Assembly: GCF_026157105.1 (NCBI RefSeq)
Contig: NZ_JANPVQ010000001.1
Span: forward strand, 117,501-181,500
From: Sphingomicrobium marinum
GTDB lineage: Bacteria; Pseudomonadota; Alphaproteobacteria; Sphingomonadales; Sphingomonadaceae
Direction: 5' to 3'
Length of the DNA: 64,000 nt
In this document: piece by piece, positions 9,294 to 18,627 of the stretch
Numbering within the stretch: the stretch's first letter is position 1
Layout: every line of letters starts with the position of its first letter
Made by a program: the position numbers and the translations under genes
Notes under the pieces: model-generated
The model's database searches: none
What the model was told of the DNA's origin: nothing
Seen by the model: only the letters and a program-made list of their open reading frames with translations

Positions 9294-9734
9294 ATGCCGC
9301 GAAACGGCTTCACCCTCGTCGAACTGCTCGTCGTGCTGGTCATCCTCGGCCTTGCCGCGGGCGCTGTCGCGCTGACGCTACCGACAGGAGATGACCGGGT
9401 ACGCGGCGAGGCGACGGCTTTTGCGGGAAAGGTCGCCGCGCTGCGCGACCGTGCCATCCTCGAAGGGCGACCCGCGGGATTGTGGGTACAGCCGTCCGGC
9501 TACGGTTTTGAAGTGCGCGAAGAGGGCGCCTGGGTCCCGCTAGAAACCGCGCCATTCGCGGCCGCCGTGAACTGGCGAAGCGGCGTCGTAGCCCAGACCG
9601 GCGGGTCGCCGCGCATCCAGCTGCGCTTCGACAATGTCGGCATGCCTTCGACGCCCGCGCGCATCGATCTCACCGATGGCGAAAACAACGCTGCGGTCGA
9701 AATCGCCGCCAATGGCGATGTGAAGGCGCTATGA
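9294..9734 (+). CDS. gspH: Minor pseudopilin GspH
   Basis: A 146-residue minor pseudopilin with the leader MPRNG^FTLVELLVVLVILG and Glu at +5. The remainder is the beta-rich GspH domain, including GVVAQTGGSPRIQLRFDN. Order in the operon (after gspG, before gspI) supports GspH over other minor subunits. The stop overlaps gspI in ATGA. Sequence conservation in this family is low outside the N-terminal helix. Confidence 0.88.
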   Translation: MPRNGFTLVELLVVLVILGLAAGAVALTLPTGDDRVRGEATAFAGKVAALRDRAILEGRPAGLWVQPSGYGFEVREEGAWVPLETAPFAAAVNWRSGVVAQTGGSPRIQLRFDNVGMPSTPARIDLTDGENNAAVEIAANGDVKAL

Positions 9735-10090
9735 GGCGCAACGGGTTCACCCTGATTGAAATGCTTGTGGCTCTGAGCCTTTTTGCCATCGCGGCGCTGG
9801 CGTTGGCGCGGCTCGATGCCTTTGCCATCGGGACGGCTGCGAATCTGCGCGACAACAGCCTGTCGCGGCTGGTGGTGGAGAACGAAGCGGCATTACTGCG
9901 CTCCGATCCGGGCACGCTGGACACCGGCGAGGACACGTATGGAGCGCAGAATGCGGGGGTCGAATTCGTCGTCGTCCGAAATGTAGCGGCGACGCCCGAT
10001 CCGCGTTTCGTCCAGGTCAGCCTGACCGCGCAGCCCGCGTCGGGCGGGCCGAGCGCAAGCCTGATGCTGGTGCGGCGCAACGGCGGATGA
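9731..10090 (+). CDS. gspI: Minor pseudopilin GspI
   Basis: A 119-residue minor pseudopilin. The leader is MRRNG^FTLIEMLVALSLFA with Glu at +5, and the rest is the short GspI head. In known systems GspI, GspJ and GspK form the tip complex that starts pseudopilus growth. It is tied to both neighbours by ATGA overlaps (9731-9734 and 10087-10090), which points to coupled translation and matched amounts. Confidence 0.88.
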   Translation: MRRNGFTLIEMLVALSLFAIAALALARLDAFAIGTAANLRDNSLSRLVVENEAALLRSDPGTLDTGEDTYGAQNAGVEFVVVRNVAATPDPRFVQVSLTAQPASGGPSASLMLVRRNGG

Positions 10091-10710
10091 AGAACGGCTT
10101 CACCCTGATCGAAATGATGGTCGCGCTTGCGATCTTCGCGATCCTGTCCGCGGCGGGCGTCATGTTGCTGCGCGGCAGTGCGAACACCCAGCTTGCCGTC
10201 GAGCAACAGCTGACCACTTTGTCTTCGGCGGAGCGGCTGCGCCTCCTGCTCGCCGCCGATCTGGGCCAGGCGCTCAATCGCCCGACGCGCGCAGGCGACG
10301 GCAGCGATCGCCCCGCCTTCGTCGGCACGGCGAACGAAATGCGCTTCGTTCGCGGCGGCTTCGAGCCGGTCAGCGACGATCCCGCGCCAAGCATCGCGCG
10401 GATCGCCTGGACCTCGGCGAGCGGCGACCTTACGCGGCGCCAGTTCGGCCGCCTCGACGGCGTTGACGACCCGGTGCTCGATGCCGCGTTGATCCGCGAG
10501 ATCGACGGCTTCGCGCTCAGCTATCGCAATGCCTCGGGCGGCTGGGTCGCGGCATGGCCCGATGGCAGCGATGTGCCGTTGCCGCTGGCGGTTCGGATCG
10601 ATGTGACGGTCGACGGGCTGCCACTTGAACTGATCATCGACTTACCCGCATCCACTCGCACGCCCCAACAGCTGACACCCGATGCGCCCGCACAAGGTGA
10701 GCGGACATGA
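10087..10710 (+). CDS. gspJ: Minor pseudopilin GspJ
   Basis: A 207-residue tip pseudopilin with the leader MKNG^FTLIEMMVALAIFA and Glu at +5. The larger head, including AERLRLLLAADLGQALNRP, fits GspJ, which is bigger than GspH and GspI. The start overlaps gspI and the stop overlaps gspK, both by ATGA. Confidence 0.88.
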   Translation: MKNGFTLIEMMVALAIFAILSAAGVMLLRGSANTQLAVEQQLTTLSSAERLRLLLAADLGQALNRPTRAGDGSDRPAFVGTANEMRFVRGGFEPVSDDPAPSIARIAWTSASGDLTRRQFGRLDGVDDPVLDAALIREIDGFALSYRNASGGWVAAWPDGSDVPLPLAVRIDVTVDGLPLELIIDLPASTRTPQQLTPDAPAQGERT

Positions 10711-11672
10711 AGCCGGGCGAGCGCGGTACGGCGCTTCTTTCCGTGCTGCTTCTGGTCGCCGTCATGGCGGCGATCTCGGCCACCGCAATGGACCGGCTCG
10801 GCCTCGCCACCCGGCTCGCCGGAAATGCGGCCAGCGCTGCGCAGGCGCGCCAATGGTTAGCGATGGCGGAAGATCTCGCCGTAAGCCAACTTGAAGGACA
10901 GGCCGCCGATGCGGGAGCAGCGCTCAACAGCGTTCTGGGTGTCGAACGAACGATCGCATTGCCCGACGGCATGGCCGTCCAGGCGACGCTGCGCGATGGT
11001 GGCAACTGTTTCAATCTCAACAGCCTCGTCGAAGAACGAGATGGCGGACGCCTGATCCGTTCGCGGCGTAGTATCGACCAGTTCACCAATCTGCTGGTGC
11101 TGCTTGGTCTCGGCACCGGAGAGGCACGGCGGATCGCTGAATCGAGCGCCGATTATATCGACACCGACCGCCTGCCCTCGCCCTTTGGCAACGAACGCGC
11201 GCTCGATAGCGACGGGGTCGGCGCGGTGCCCGATCGCGCGATGGTATCGGTCACCGAATTGTCGCGCATCGATGGCGTCGACGCCGACACGTACCGCTTG
11301 CTCCAGCCGTGGGTATGTGCGCTGCCCGATCACGATTTGACCGGCCTCAATGTCGAAACGCTGCAGCCCGAACAGGCGCCGCTGATCGCCATGCTCGCCC
11401 CCGAACAGATCAGTATCGGCCAGGCGCACGCGCATCTGGCGGGGCGGCCCGCATCGGGTTATGGCAGCGTCTACAATTTCTGGAATGACGGCCTCCTTGG
11501 CGGAGTGAACGTTTCGCGCCAGGCGACCGAACAATTGCGGGTCGACACGCGTTTCTTCACGCTCGATACGGCGGTGGACACGGGAGACCTCATGGTGCGG
11601 CAACGCGCGCTCATCGCAATCGAAGACGGCCACGCCCGGCGTGTCTGGCGACGCTGGGGGGATGGCGCGTGA
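10707..11672 (+). CDS. gspK: Minor pseudopilin GspK (tip subunit)
   Basis: A 321-residue protein, the largest pseudopilin. The leader MKPGERG^TALLSVLLLVAVM lacks the +5 glutamate of the other subunits, as is normal for GspK, the subunit that caps the pseudopilus. The large alpha-helical insertion expected in GspK is present (DGGRLIRSRRSIDQFTNLL and following). The start overlaps gspJ by ATGA and the stop is shared with the GTG start of gspL (GTGA). Confidence 0.9.
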   Translation: MKPGERGTALLSVLLLVAVMAAISATAMDRLGLATRLAGNAASAAQARQWLAMAEDLAVSQLEGQAADAGAALNSVLGVERTIALPDGMAVQATLRDGGNCFNLNSLVEERDGGRLIRSRRSIDQFTNLLVLLGLGTGEARRIAESSADYIDTDRLPSPFGNERALDSDGVGAVPDRAMVSVTELSRIDGVDADTYRLLQPWVCALPDHDLTGLNVETLQPEQAPLIAMLAPEQISIGQAHAHLAGRPASGYGSVYNFWNDGLLGGVNVSRQATEQLRVDTRFFTLDTAVDTGDLMVRQRALIAIEDGHARRVWRRWGDGA

Positions 11673-12757
11673 ACCACCTGATCATCCTGCTGCCCGGCGA
11701 TCCTCTCGAACCCGATGCTGCCTGCGCGTGGTGGGCAGCGCAAGACGGCGCACTCGTCACCAAGGGTCACGATACCGGCTGGCTTGAGCGCATCGATGAC
11801 GATACCATCCTCACTGCGATTGCCCCGGCGGGCGACGTACGCACGCGGCTCGAAGCCGACCTCGAGGATCCGCAGGCGCGCGCGGCGGCGCGACTGGCGA
11901 TGGCAGAAGATGCCATCGGCGGTGCCGAGACGCTGCACAGCGCGGCGGGTGACAAGCCGACGTCCGATGGACGCTACGCGCTGGCATTGGTCGACCGCGC
12001 CAAAATGGACGCTTGGCTGGGCTGGGCCGCAGCCCACGGCACCAACCCGCGCCAGATCATCCCCGCTGCGCTGTTGCTCCCCACAGATGGCAACTGGCAC
12101 GAAGCCAAGATTGGCGGGCATCATCTCATCGGCCGCGATGCGATCGCATTTGAAGACGATGCCGCCATGGCGCAGGCGCTGGTGGGGGACGAATTCGTCG
12201 ATACGATCGACCCCGGCCAGCTCGACGATCGCATCGTGCGCGAGGCGATGGAGCCGACGCTCGACCTCAGGCAGGGCGATTATGCGTGGAAAACCGCTTG
12301 GCGCCCCGACGCTAGCCTTGTGCGCCAGATCGCGATCTTGGCCGGGCTCATCGCGCTGGTCGCGATTGCGATCCAGGTCGTCCAGATCGTCAGGCTCAAC
12401 AACGCGGCCGCCGAGCTGGATGCCGAGACCGCGGCGATCGCCACGGCAGCGCTCGGGCGCGAGGTGGGGGCACAGGAAGCCGAGAGCGCGCTGATGGGAA
12501 ATGCGGTCCCAGGTGCTGCGGGCAATGCGATGTCGGCGCTGATCGCGCAGGTCGAAGCCGCCGGGCTCGTCAAACTTCAGACTTTGGGCACTGATTCCTC
12601 GGGGATGGTATCGGCGACCCTTGTGGCGCCCGACGCCAATGCCGCCAACGCCGTCCTGATCGGTCTCCAGCGCGCGGGCTGGAGCATAACGGCAAGCAAT
12701 CGCCCATCTGATGATGGACGCCAGATCGTCGATTTGACGATGCGGAGCGGTCGATGA
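11669..12757 (+). CDS. gspL: Type II secretion protein GspL
   Basis: A 362-residue inner-membrane protein that in the family recruits GspE through its cytoplasmic actin-like domain. The N-terminal part (about 1-215) is cytoplasmic, one membrane helix lies at about residues 217-240 (AILAGLIALVAIAIQVVQIV), and a ferredoxin-like periplasmic domain follows. The start is GTG within a GTGA overlap with gspK. Similarity to well-studied GspL proteins is weak, so the assignment rests on architecture, size and operon position. Confidence 0.82.
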   Translation: MNHLIILLPGDPLEPDAACAWWAAQDGALVTKGHDTGWLERIDDDTILTAIAPAGDVRTRLEADLEDPQARAAARLAMAEDAIGGAETLHSAAGDKPTSDGRYALALVDRAKMDAWLGWAAAHGTNPRQIIPAALLLPTDGNWHEAKIGGHHLIGRDAIAFEDDAAMAQALVGDEFVDTIDPGQLDDRIVREAMEPTLDLRQGDYAWKTAWRPDASLVRQIAILAGLIALVAIAIQVVQIVRLNNAAAELDAETAAIATAALGREVGAQEAESALMGNAVPGAAGNAMSALIAQVEAAGLVKLQTLGTDSSGMVSATLVAPDANAANAVLIGLQRAGWSITASNRPSDDGRQIVDLTMRSGR

Positions 12758-13209
12758 AGGAATGGTGGTTTTCTCGCACGCCGCGCGAGCGGCTGATGCT
12801 GATGGTCATGATGGCGGTGGCCATCCCGGTTCTGGGCTGGCTGCTCGTGGTGACCCCGCTGCTCGATGCCAAGGAAGAGGCACGCGCCGACTATCTTCTG
12901 GCGCTTGACCGGCATGTCCGCGTCGAAGCGCTCGCCAATCCCGCACCGGCGACGGGCGAAGGCATCGCCGTCTCGCTGATCGACTATCTCGACACGCAAG
13001 CGAGCCAGCGCGGCTTTTCGCTCACCGTCAATGCGCTCGAGGCCCCGGGTCAGGCGCGGATCGCAATCGCGCAAGCCAACGGTCAGGCGCTGCTCGGCTG
13101 GCTGTCCGAGCTCGAGGCCGTTGGCCTGGTTCTCAACAATGTGCAGATCACGCCGGGCGAAGCGGGCGGCGTATCGATGAGCGCCACGATTATGGAGCCG
13201 ACCCCATGA
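12754..13209 (+). CDS. gspM: Type II secretion protein GspM
   Basis: A 151-residue bitopic protein with a short cytoplasmic start, one membrane helix at about 15-35 (MVMMAVAIPVLGWLLVVTPL), and a small periplasmic domain. GspM stabilises and dimerises with GspL. The N-terminal WWFSRTPRERLM pattern is typical of the family. It overlaps gspL and gspN by ATGA on both sides. Confidence 0.85.
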   Translation: MKEWWFSRTPRERLMLMVMMAVAIPVLGWLLVVTPLLDAKEEARADYLLALDRHVRVEALANPAPATGEGIAVSLIDYLDTQASQRGFSLTVNALEAPGQARIAIAQANGQALLGWLSELEAVGLVLNNVQITPGEAGGVSMSATIMEPTP

Positions 13210-13907
13210 AATTACGCTGGTGGCTCTTCGGGGCCGCGATCTTCCTGATCGGCCTGATCGCCATGTTCCCGCTCCACGTGGCGATGGACATGAGCATGAG
13301 CAAGCAAAGCCTGCTGTCGGCGCGGCAGGTCGGGGGAAGCGTCTGGAATGGGCGCGTCGGCGACGCCATGCTGGGCGAAGAACGGCTCGGCACCTTCGAT
13401 GTAGCGCTGCGCCCGCTGTCGCTCCTGACGGGCAGCGCGGATGTCGCGATCGAACGCATCGGCGGGCTCGACGGACCGCTGATCGGCACGCTCGCGCTGG
13501 ATGATGATAGCCAGGGCGTCCGCGACATGAATGGCAGCATTGGGGTCGCGACCTTGATGGCGCCGTTGCCCGTCGATCGTCTCATCCTCACAGAGGCAAC
13601 CATTTTGTTCGACGAAGAACGCTGCGTCGAAGCCAGCGGCACGCTAGCCGCCGAAGCCTCGCTCGGCCTTCTTGGTCTGTCTCGCAACCTGTCCGGGCCG
13701 TTGAGCTGCACGAGCGATGGCCGCCTCCAAGCCGATCTTTCCGGTGGTAGCGAAACGCTTACGCTGATCGTCAACCGTGAAGGCGGTTACGAGGCCCAGC
13801 TGGCCATCGCGAATGCGCCGCCTCTGGTGGCCTCGGGGCTGGCCCTCGCGGGCTTTACGCTCGATGGGTCGACGCTGCGGTTGACGCATCAAGGAACGCT
13901 GCGCTGA
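13206..13907 (+). CDS. gspN: Type II secretion protein GspN
   Basis: A 233-residue protein with an N-terminal membrane anchor (WWLFGAAIFLIGLIAMFPL) and a beta-rich periplasmic part. GspN is present in only some type II systems and its role is not settled. The position after gspM and the AMDMSMSKQSLLSARQVGGSVWNGRVGDA stretch, split here as AMDMSMSKQ and SVWNGRVGDA, fit the family. The final TGA overlaps an in-frame CTG that seems to start the prepilin peptidase. Confidence 0.8.
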   Translation: MKLRWWLFGAAIFLIGLIAMFPLHVAMDMSMSKQSLLSARQVGGSVWNGRVGDAMLGEERLGTFDVALRPLSLLTGSADVAIERIGGLDGPLIGTLALDDDSQGVRDMNGSIGVATLMAPLPVDRLILTEATILFDEERCVEASGTLAAEASLGLLGLSRNLSGPLSCTSDGRLQADLSGGSETLTLIVNREGGYEAQLAIANAPPLVASGLALAGFTLDGSTLRLTHQGTLR

Positions 13908-14644
13908 TCGCCGAACCATGGCTGGCAAGCCCGCTGGGCTTCGTGGCCGGTGCAATTTTCGGCAGCTTCATTGCGACCTTGGTGCTGCGCTGGCCCGAAG
14001 CGAAAAGCCTAAGGGGTCGTTCAGCCTGCGACAGTTGCGCCAAGCAGCTGGGCGCGATCGAACTCGTACCGCTTCTAAGCTATTTAGCACTGCGCGGCAG
14101 GTGCCGACACTGCAACGCGCCAATCGACCGCTTCCACTTCCAAGTCGAGCTGACCGCCGGCGTCATCGGTGCCATCGCCTTGGGATTGCTGCCAACGATC
14201 GCCGGGCTGCTCCTGGCCGTGATGGGTTGGCTTCTTTTGCCACTCTTCATTCTCGATGTGCGCCATCTATGGCTGCCGGACCGATTGACCGCGCTGCTTG
14301 CGCTTATCGGGCTGGCCTTCGCTGGCTTCGCCAATGAATTGAGCCTGTTCGACCGGGCGCTCGGCGGCTTCGTCGGCGCGGCGAGCCTGGGGCTGATCGC
14401 GTATCTTTATCGCAAGACCCGCGGTCACGACGGGATGGGATCGGGCGACCCCAAGCTGTTCGGCGCCATCGGCTGCTGGATCGGATGGCAATTATTGCCG
14501 GTCGCGCTGCTGGTCGGCAGCGCCGGCCTGCTGGCGATCGTATTGCTGCGGGGGAGCGCGCGCGACGGCGCAGCGCAACATCCGCTCGGCGCCGGCCTTG
14601 CGGTCGGCGGCTTCCTTACGTTCGGTTGGCAGCTGGTCGCCTAA
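13904..14644 (+). CDS. gspO: Prepilin peptidase / N-methyltransferase GspO (PilD-like)
   Basis: This membrane aspartyl protease removes pseudopilin leaders and methylates the new N-terminus. Seen are GAIFGSF near the N-terminus, a four-cysteine zinc site (CDSC and CRHC) and both catalytic Asp motifs, LDVRHLWLPDRL and GMGSGDPKL. I chose a CTG at 13904 (246 residues), which sits in a CTGA overlap with the gspN stop and gives a whole first membrane helix. The alternative GTG at 13943 would cut that helix to about 14 residues. No ATG is in frame between these points. The stop overlaps the convergent DUF4167 gene. Confidence 0.88.
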   Translation: MIAEPWLASPLGFVAGAIFGSFIATLVLRWPEAKSLRGRSACDSCAKQLGAIELVPLLSYLALRGRCRHCNAPIDRFHFQVELTAGVIGAIALGLLPTIAGLLLAVMGWLLLPLFILDVRHLWLPDRLTALLALIGLAFAGFANELSLFDRALGGFVGAASLGLIAYLYRKTRGHDGMGSGDPKLFGAIGCWIGWQLLPVALLVGSAGLLAIVLLRGSARDGAAQHPLGAGLAVGGFLTFGWQLVA

Positions 14645-15162
14645 GCGGCGGACGCGGCTTCGCCATCATCCGACGACTTGCGACGGCGGCGCGGCTTGGG
14701 CGCTTCTTCCGCCTCGTCGGCGCCAATCGCGGGCGGCAGCACGTCAGCGGTTATCGCGTCGTCTTCCTTGTCCGCCTTCGGAGCACCGTTACGCTTGCGT
14801 TTTGCATCGCCCTTGGGGGCGTCACCGGCTTCGACTTTCTTGCGCGTGCGCTTTGGCTTTTCATTGGCCTGCGGATCGTTGTCCTGCTTCTGCTCGCCAT
14901 CATTCTGGCGGGCTTGCTGACGCTGGTCCTGCTTGGACTGCTTTTCGGCCTGATATTCCTCGACCACGCGGTGATAATGATCCGCGAACTGGAGGTAATA
15001 TTCGGCTTGGACACGATCGCCGCTCATCTGGGAATCGCGTGCGAGGCCCTTGTATTTGTCGAGCAACTGGGTCGCATTGCCGCGCTGGCGATTGTCCTGA
15101 CGATTGCCCTGGTTGCGCGCCCCCCCGCGGCCGCGGCGACGGTTCTGACGATTATTGATCAA
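14641..15162 (-). CDS. DUF4167 protein
   Basis: A 173-residue, highly charged soluble protein. It opens with an Arg/Gly/Asn-rich stretch (INNRQNRRRGRGGARNQGNR), then holds the conserved DUF4167 core (LDKYKGLARDSQMSGDRVQA, then EYYLQFADHYHRVV). The C-terminal half is low-complexity Lys/Glu/Gln/Arg. The basic RGG-like start suggests nucleic-acid binding, but this is inference. The start is TTG at 15162, preceded by AAGGGA. The gene often lies next to prmC and prfA in alphaproteobacteria, as here. The stop interlocks with that of gspO (CTAA). Confidence 0.85.
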   Translation of the reverse strand: MINNRQNRRRGRGGARNQGNRQDNRQRGNATQLLDKYKGLARDSQMSGDRVQAEYYLQFADHYHRVVEEYQAEKQSKQDQRQQARQNDGEQKQDNDPQANEKPKRTRKKVEAGDAPKGDAKRKRNGAPKADKEDDAITADVLPPAIGADEAEEAPKPRRRRKSSDDGEAASAA

Positions 15163-15384
15163 AATTTCGTCCCTTGTAACGACGCACTACACTGCGCCGG
15201 ACTGGGCCGCTCTTTCTTTGCTAAGCGGCCAATTTCCCTGTTTTCCTGTGCAAATTCGCGCTTTTCAGGCGCGAGCAGCAAACAGCAGATCGGGATTAGG
15301 GAGTGGGAACGTCCGGCTCTTTCGGCCAACGGCCCCGTCCCTGATTTCCAGTCTTAACGGCTGGGGCCTGCAATTCCAAGCTTT
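15163..15384. other. Spacer between DUF4167 gene and prmC
   Basis: No gene is seen. A weak hairpin (GGCCGCT at 15205-15211 with AGCGGCC at 15224-15230) and a smaller TCGCGC/GCGCGA pair further along are present, but neither has a T-run, so they are not convincing terminators. The spacer probably holds the promoter of the DUF4167 gene. Confidence 0.3.
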
Positions 15385-16212
15385 TTAAACGTTGCCCCGA
15401 AACAACACTGCGCGGGGCCGCCCGCCAAGATCGTGGCGCAATTCGGTGATCTGACCCTCCGCCTGGAGCAATTTTGCAACGTCGCGCCCCTGCCGATGAC
15501 CGATTTCAATGGCACATAGGCCGCCATCAGCCAGCAAGGGCGGCAATTGCGGGATCAAACGGCGGTACTGATCGAGCCCGTCTGCCCCTGCGAACAATGC
15601 TTCGGCGGGCTCGAACTTGCGCACATCTTCGTCCAGTTCAGAATCATCATCGGCAACATAGGGTGGATTGCACAAGATGAGGTCGAAGCGCCCCTCGACA
15701 CCGTCCGCCCAGTCGCCCGTGCGCCACTGCGCCCGGCCGTCAATCCCGATGCGTTTGGCATTGCGCCGGGCATAGTCCAGCGCGGTTTCGCTCACGTCGA
15801 CGCCGATACCCGTTGCGTCCGGCCATTGGTCGAGCGCTGCCAGCAGCAAGGTGCCCGGTCCGGTACCAAGGTCGAGGACGCGCGCCGGTGCGCGCTCGGT
15901 TCCGAAATGCTCGACCGCGGCCTCGATCAGTGTTTCGCTGTCGGGACGCGGAATAAGCACCCCCGGCCCGACTTCGAGATCGATCGTCCAGAACGCGCGC
16001 TGGCCGGTGATATAGGCGATCGGTTCGCCGTTCACGCGGCGCTTGACCATCTCCTCGAACGCAGGCGGGGCCTTGCCCTGCGGCGGATCGAGCAACAGCC
16101 TGTCGCGCCCGATCCCGAACGCAGCCGCCAGCAACAGCTCGGCGTCGAGCCGCGGCGTATCGCTTACCGACTTGAGTTCGTTGGTAGCGCGATCGAGAGC
16201 CCGCTGGCTCAC
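15385..16212 (-). CDS. prmC: Release factor glutamine methyltransferase PrmC
   Basis: A 275-residue SAM-dependent enzyme that methylates the glutamine of the GGQ motif in class-1 release factors. The SAM-binding motif [16 protein letters not shown] and the catalytic NPPY (about residue 182, in [11 protein letters not shown]) are intact, as is the N-terminal helical domain. The start is GTG in a GTGA overlap with the stop of prfA, which encodes its substrate, so enzyme and target are co-translated. Confidence 0.94.
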   Translation of the reverse strand: MSQRALDRATNELKSVSDTPRLDAELLLAAAFGIGRDRLLLDPPQGKAPPAFEEMVKRRVNGEPIAYITGQRAFWTIDLEVGPGVLIPRPDSETLIEAAVEHFGTERAPARVLDLGTGPGTLLLAALDQWPDATGIGVDVSETALDYARRNAKRIGIDGRAQWRTGDWADGVEGRFDLILCNPPYVADDDSELDEDVRKFEPAEALFAGADGLDQYRRLIPQLPPLLADGGLCAIEIGHRQGRDVAKLLQAEGQITELRHDLGGRPRAVLFRGNV

Positions 16213-17282
16213 TCCAGCCCGGCGAGGCGCTGCGCCTCGTCTTCGTTGATCAGCGCTTCGGTCAGTTCGCTAAGCCCGCTGCCTTCAAGGATCGCATCCA
16301 GTTTGTGCAGTGTCAGGTTGATGCGGTGATCGGTGACGCGCCCCTGCGGGAAATTATAAGTGCGGATGCGCTCGGACCGGTCGCCCGAGCCGACCATCGA
16401 CTTGCGCTCGCCGGCCCGCTCGGCATCGGCAATCGCGCGCTCATGCTCGTATAGCCGCGTACGCAACACTTTCATGGCTTTGGCCTTGTTCTTGTGCTGC
16501 GACTTTTCGTCCTGCTGGCTCACTACGATGCCTGTCGGCACGTGCGTGATACGAACCGCGCTATCGGTCGTATTGACCGACTGGCCGCCGGGGCCCGAAG
16601 CGCGGAAGACGTCGATCCGCAGATCCTTTTCGTCGATCTGGACGTCGACTTCCTCGGCTTCGGGCAGCACCGCAACCGTTGCCGCCGACGTATGGATGCG
16701 CCCGCCGCTTTCGGTCGCAGGCACGCGCTGCACTCGGTGCACCCCGCTCTCAAACTTCAATTTGGCAAACACGCCTTTGCCCTGCACCGAGGCGACCGCT
16801 TCCTTGTAGCCACCGACATCGGATGCCGACGCGCTGATCAATTCGAACTTCCAACCCTCGATTTCGGCGTAGCGCTGGTACATGCGCAAGAGATCGCCTG
16901 CGAACAGCGCCGCTTCATCGCCCCCCGTGCCGGCGCGCACTTCGAGCATCGCCGGCTTGTCGTCGGCATCGTCCTTGGGCAGCAGCATGATCGCCAGCTT
17001 GCGCTCGACCTTGGGCAGTTGCGCCTTGATCTGCCCGAGCTCTTCCTCGGCCATCTCGCGCATTTCCTCGTCGGCATCGCGCGTCATTTCGGTCAGGCTT
17101 TCGCGCTCGGCGCGCAGGCGGCGAACTTCGGCGGCGACCTCGGCGACCGGCTCGATCTCGGCATATTCCTTGGACAGCCGTACGAAGTCCTGCGGATCGA
17201 GATCGCCTGCCGACATGGCTTCGGACAGCTCGGCCTTCTTCGCCTCAATTGCCGCGATCTTATCGTCGGAAATGGTCGCCAT
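16209..17282 (-). CDS. prfA: Peptide chain release factor 1
   Basis: RF1 (357 residues) ends translation at UAA and UAG. The catalytic GGQ loop ([16 protein letters not shown]) is at about residue 230, and the codon-recognition region and [15 protein letters not shown] motif are present. Length is normal. It lies between hisS (TGATG overlap) and prmC (GTGA overlap). Its use in this genome is underlined by the many TAG stop codons in the window. Confidence 0.96.
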   Translation of the reverse strand: MATISDDKIAAIEAKKAELSEAMSAGDLDPQDFVRLSKEYAEIEPVAEVAAEVRRLRAERESLTEMTRDADEEMREMAEEELGQIKAQLPKVERKLAIMLLPKDDADDKPAMLEVRAGTGGDEAALFAGDLLRMYQRYAEIEGWKFELISASASDVGGYKEAVASVQGKGVFAKLKFESGVHRVQRVPATESGGRIHTSAATVAVLPEAEEVDVQIDEKDLRIDVFRASGPGGQSVNTTDSAVRITHVPTGIVVSQQDEKSQHKNKAKAMKVLRTRLYEHERAIADAERAGERKSMVGSGDRSERIRTYNFPQGRVTDHRINLTLHKLDAILEGSGLSELTEALINEDEAQRLAGLE

Positions 17283-18517
17283 CAGCTTGTTGCTTTCACC
17301 AGGTCGGCAAAATCGATTTCCGACTGCTCGCCACTCTTAAGATGTTTCAATTGTGCGCGGCCCTTTTGAAGCTCGTCGTCGCCCACGATCAGCGCAAATC
17401 GCGCGCCGGCTTGGTCGGCGCGTCCCATGCGTTTGCCCATCTTGCCGGTAGTAAGCAGCTCGACCGAACGGCCCCCGCGACGCAACGTCTGGGCAAGGTC
17501 GAGCGATTTGGCCTTGGCCGCATCACCCATGGGAAGGATGGCGATGTCGAGCGCGTCAGCCGCGTCGCTATCGACCAGCATCGACAAGCGCTCGATTCCT
17601 GCCGCCCACCCGACGGCGGGCGTGTGCGGTCCGCCGAGCGCCTCGATCAGACCGTCATAACGGCCGCCCGCAATCACCGTGCCCTGCGCGCCAAGTTGAT
17701 CGGTGACGAATTCGAACGCGGTATGGCGATAATAATCGAGCCCGCGCACGAGGTGCGGGTCGAGCGTGTAGGCAATGCCCGACGCGTCGAGCCCGGCCTT
17801 CACTGCGTCAAAGAAGTCCTCGGCCTGCGGCGTCAGCCTCATGGTCGGCGCATCGTCGGCAAAAGGCCTGTCACGCGGATCCTTGCTGTCGAGGATGCGC
17901 AGCGGATTTTTCTCCAGCCGCTCCTGGCTGTCCTCGCTCAATTCATCGCGGTGCGCCGAGAAATGTTCGACCAGCGCCGCGCGCCAGGCCTCGCGGCTTT
18001 CGCTGTCGCCGAGCGTGTTGAGTTTGAGCGTCACGCCCGTGATGCCAAGCTCGGCAAGAAGCTGCGATCCGAACGCGAGCAATTCGACATCGGCAAGCGG
18101 ATCATCGCTGCCGATGACCTCGGCGTCGAGCTGGTTGAACTGGCGGTAGCGGCCCTTTTGCGGGCGCTCGTAACGAAAGGCGGGGCCGTGCGTCGCGACC
18201 TTCATCGGCGCATGCTGCTGCCAGCCTTCCGATAAAAACGCGCGGGCGATCCCGGCGGTGAACTCGGGGCGCAGCGTAAGCGAGCCTTCCGAGCGGCTCT
18301 CAAGGCTCCACATTTCCTTGCCGACGACATCGGATGTCTCACCCATTGTGCGCGCGAACACCGCCGTCTGTTCGAGTACGGGCATTTCGACGCGCTTGAA
18401 GCCATATAGCCGCCGCACCCGCTCGAACGTCTCGACGACGTATGCGAAGCGATCTGCTTCTTCGCCATACATGCTCTGCATGCCCTTCACGGGCCTCAAG
18501 GGCGCGGGTTTGCTCAT
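17282..18517 (-). CDS. hisS: Histidine-tRNA ligase
   Basis: Class II aminoacyl-tRNA synthetase, 411 residues from the ATG at 18517 ([20 protein letters not shown]); an upstream in-frame start at 18541 would add eight unlikely residues. Motif 2 ([16 protein letters not shown]), the histidine-specific [15 protein letters not shown] and the C-terminal anticodon-binding domain are present. It heads the hisS-prfA-prmC operon and diverges from ppa across about 110 bases. Confidence 0.95.
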   Translation of the reverse strand: MSKPAPLRPVKGMQSMYGEEADRFAYVVETFERVRRLYGFKRVEMPVLEQTAVFARTMGETSDVVGKEMWSLESRSEGSLTLRPEFTAGIARAFLSEGWQQHAPMKVATHGPAFRYERPQKGRYRQFNQLDAEVIGSDDPLADVELLAFGSQLLAELGITGVTLKLNTLGDSESREAWRAALVEHFSAHRDELSEDSQERLEKNPLRILDSKDPRDRPFADDAPTMRLTPQAEDFFDAVKAGLDASGIAYTLDPHLVRGLDYYRHTAFEFVTDQLGAQGTVIAGGRYDGLIEALGGPHTPAVGWAAGIERLSMLVDSDAADALDIAILPMGDAAKAKSLDLAQTLRRGGRSVELLTTGKMGKRMGRADQAGARFALIVGDDELQKGRAQLKHLKSGEQSEIDFADLVKATS

Positions 18518-18627
18518 GAATTGCTGCCACCTAGCGGGCAACGCCGCCGCTTTCCAGCGCTTTTGCCGCTCAGGAGGGACCTTTCACTCTTCACGACTCG
18601 CTTCGCCGAGCCTAAAGGGCGCCCATC

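Noticed and set aside
3046-14644. Type IV pilus operon as an alternative reading of the pilin-like genes
   Set aside because: GspC with a PDZ domain, GspK, the four-Cys GspE and gene order C-O are specific to type II secretion; no PilT or PilMNOP set is present.
15200-15235. Hairpin after prmC as terminator
   Set aside because: The GGCCGCT/AGCGGCC stem has no T-run on either strand.
14485-15357. Plus-strand frame with hydrophobic segments resembling a membrane protein
   Set aside because: The hydrophobic look comes from reading the Lys/Glu/Gln-rich DUF4167 gene in antisense.
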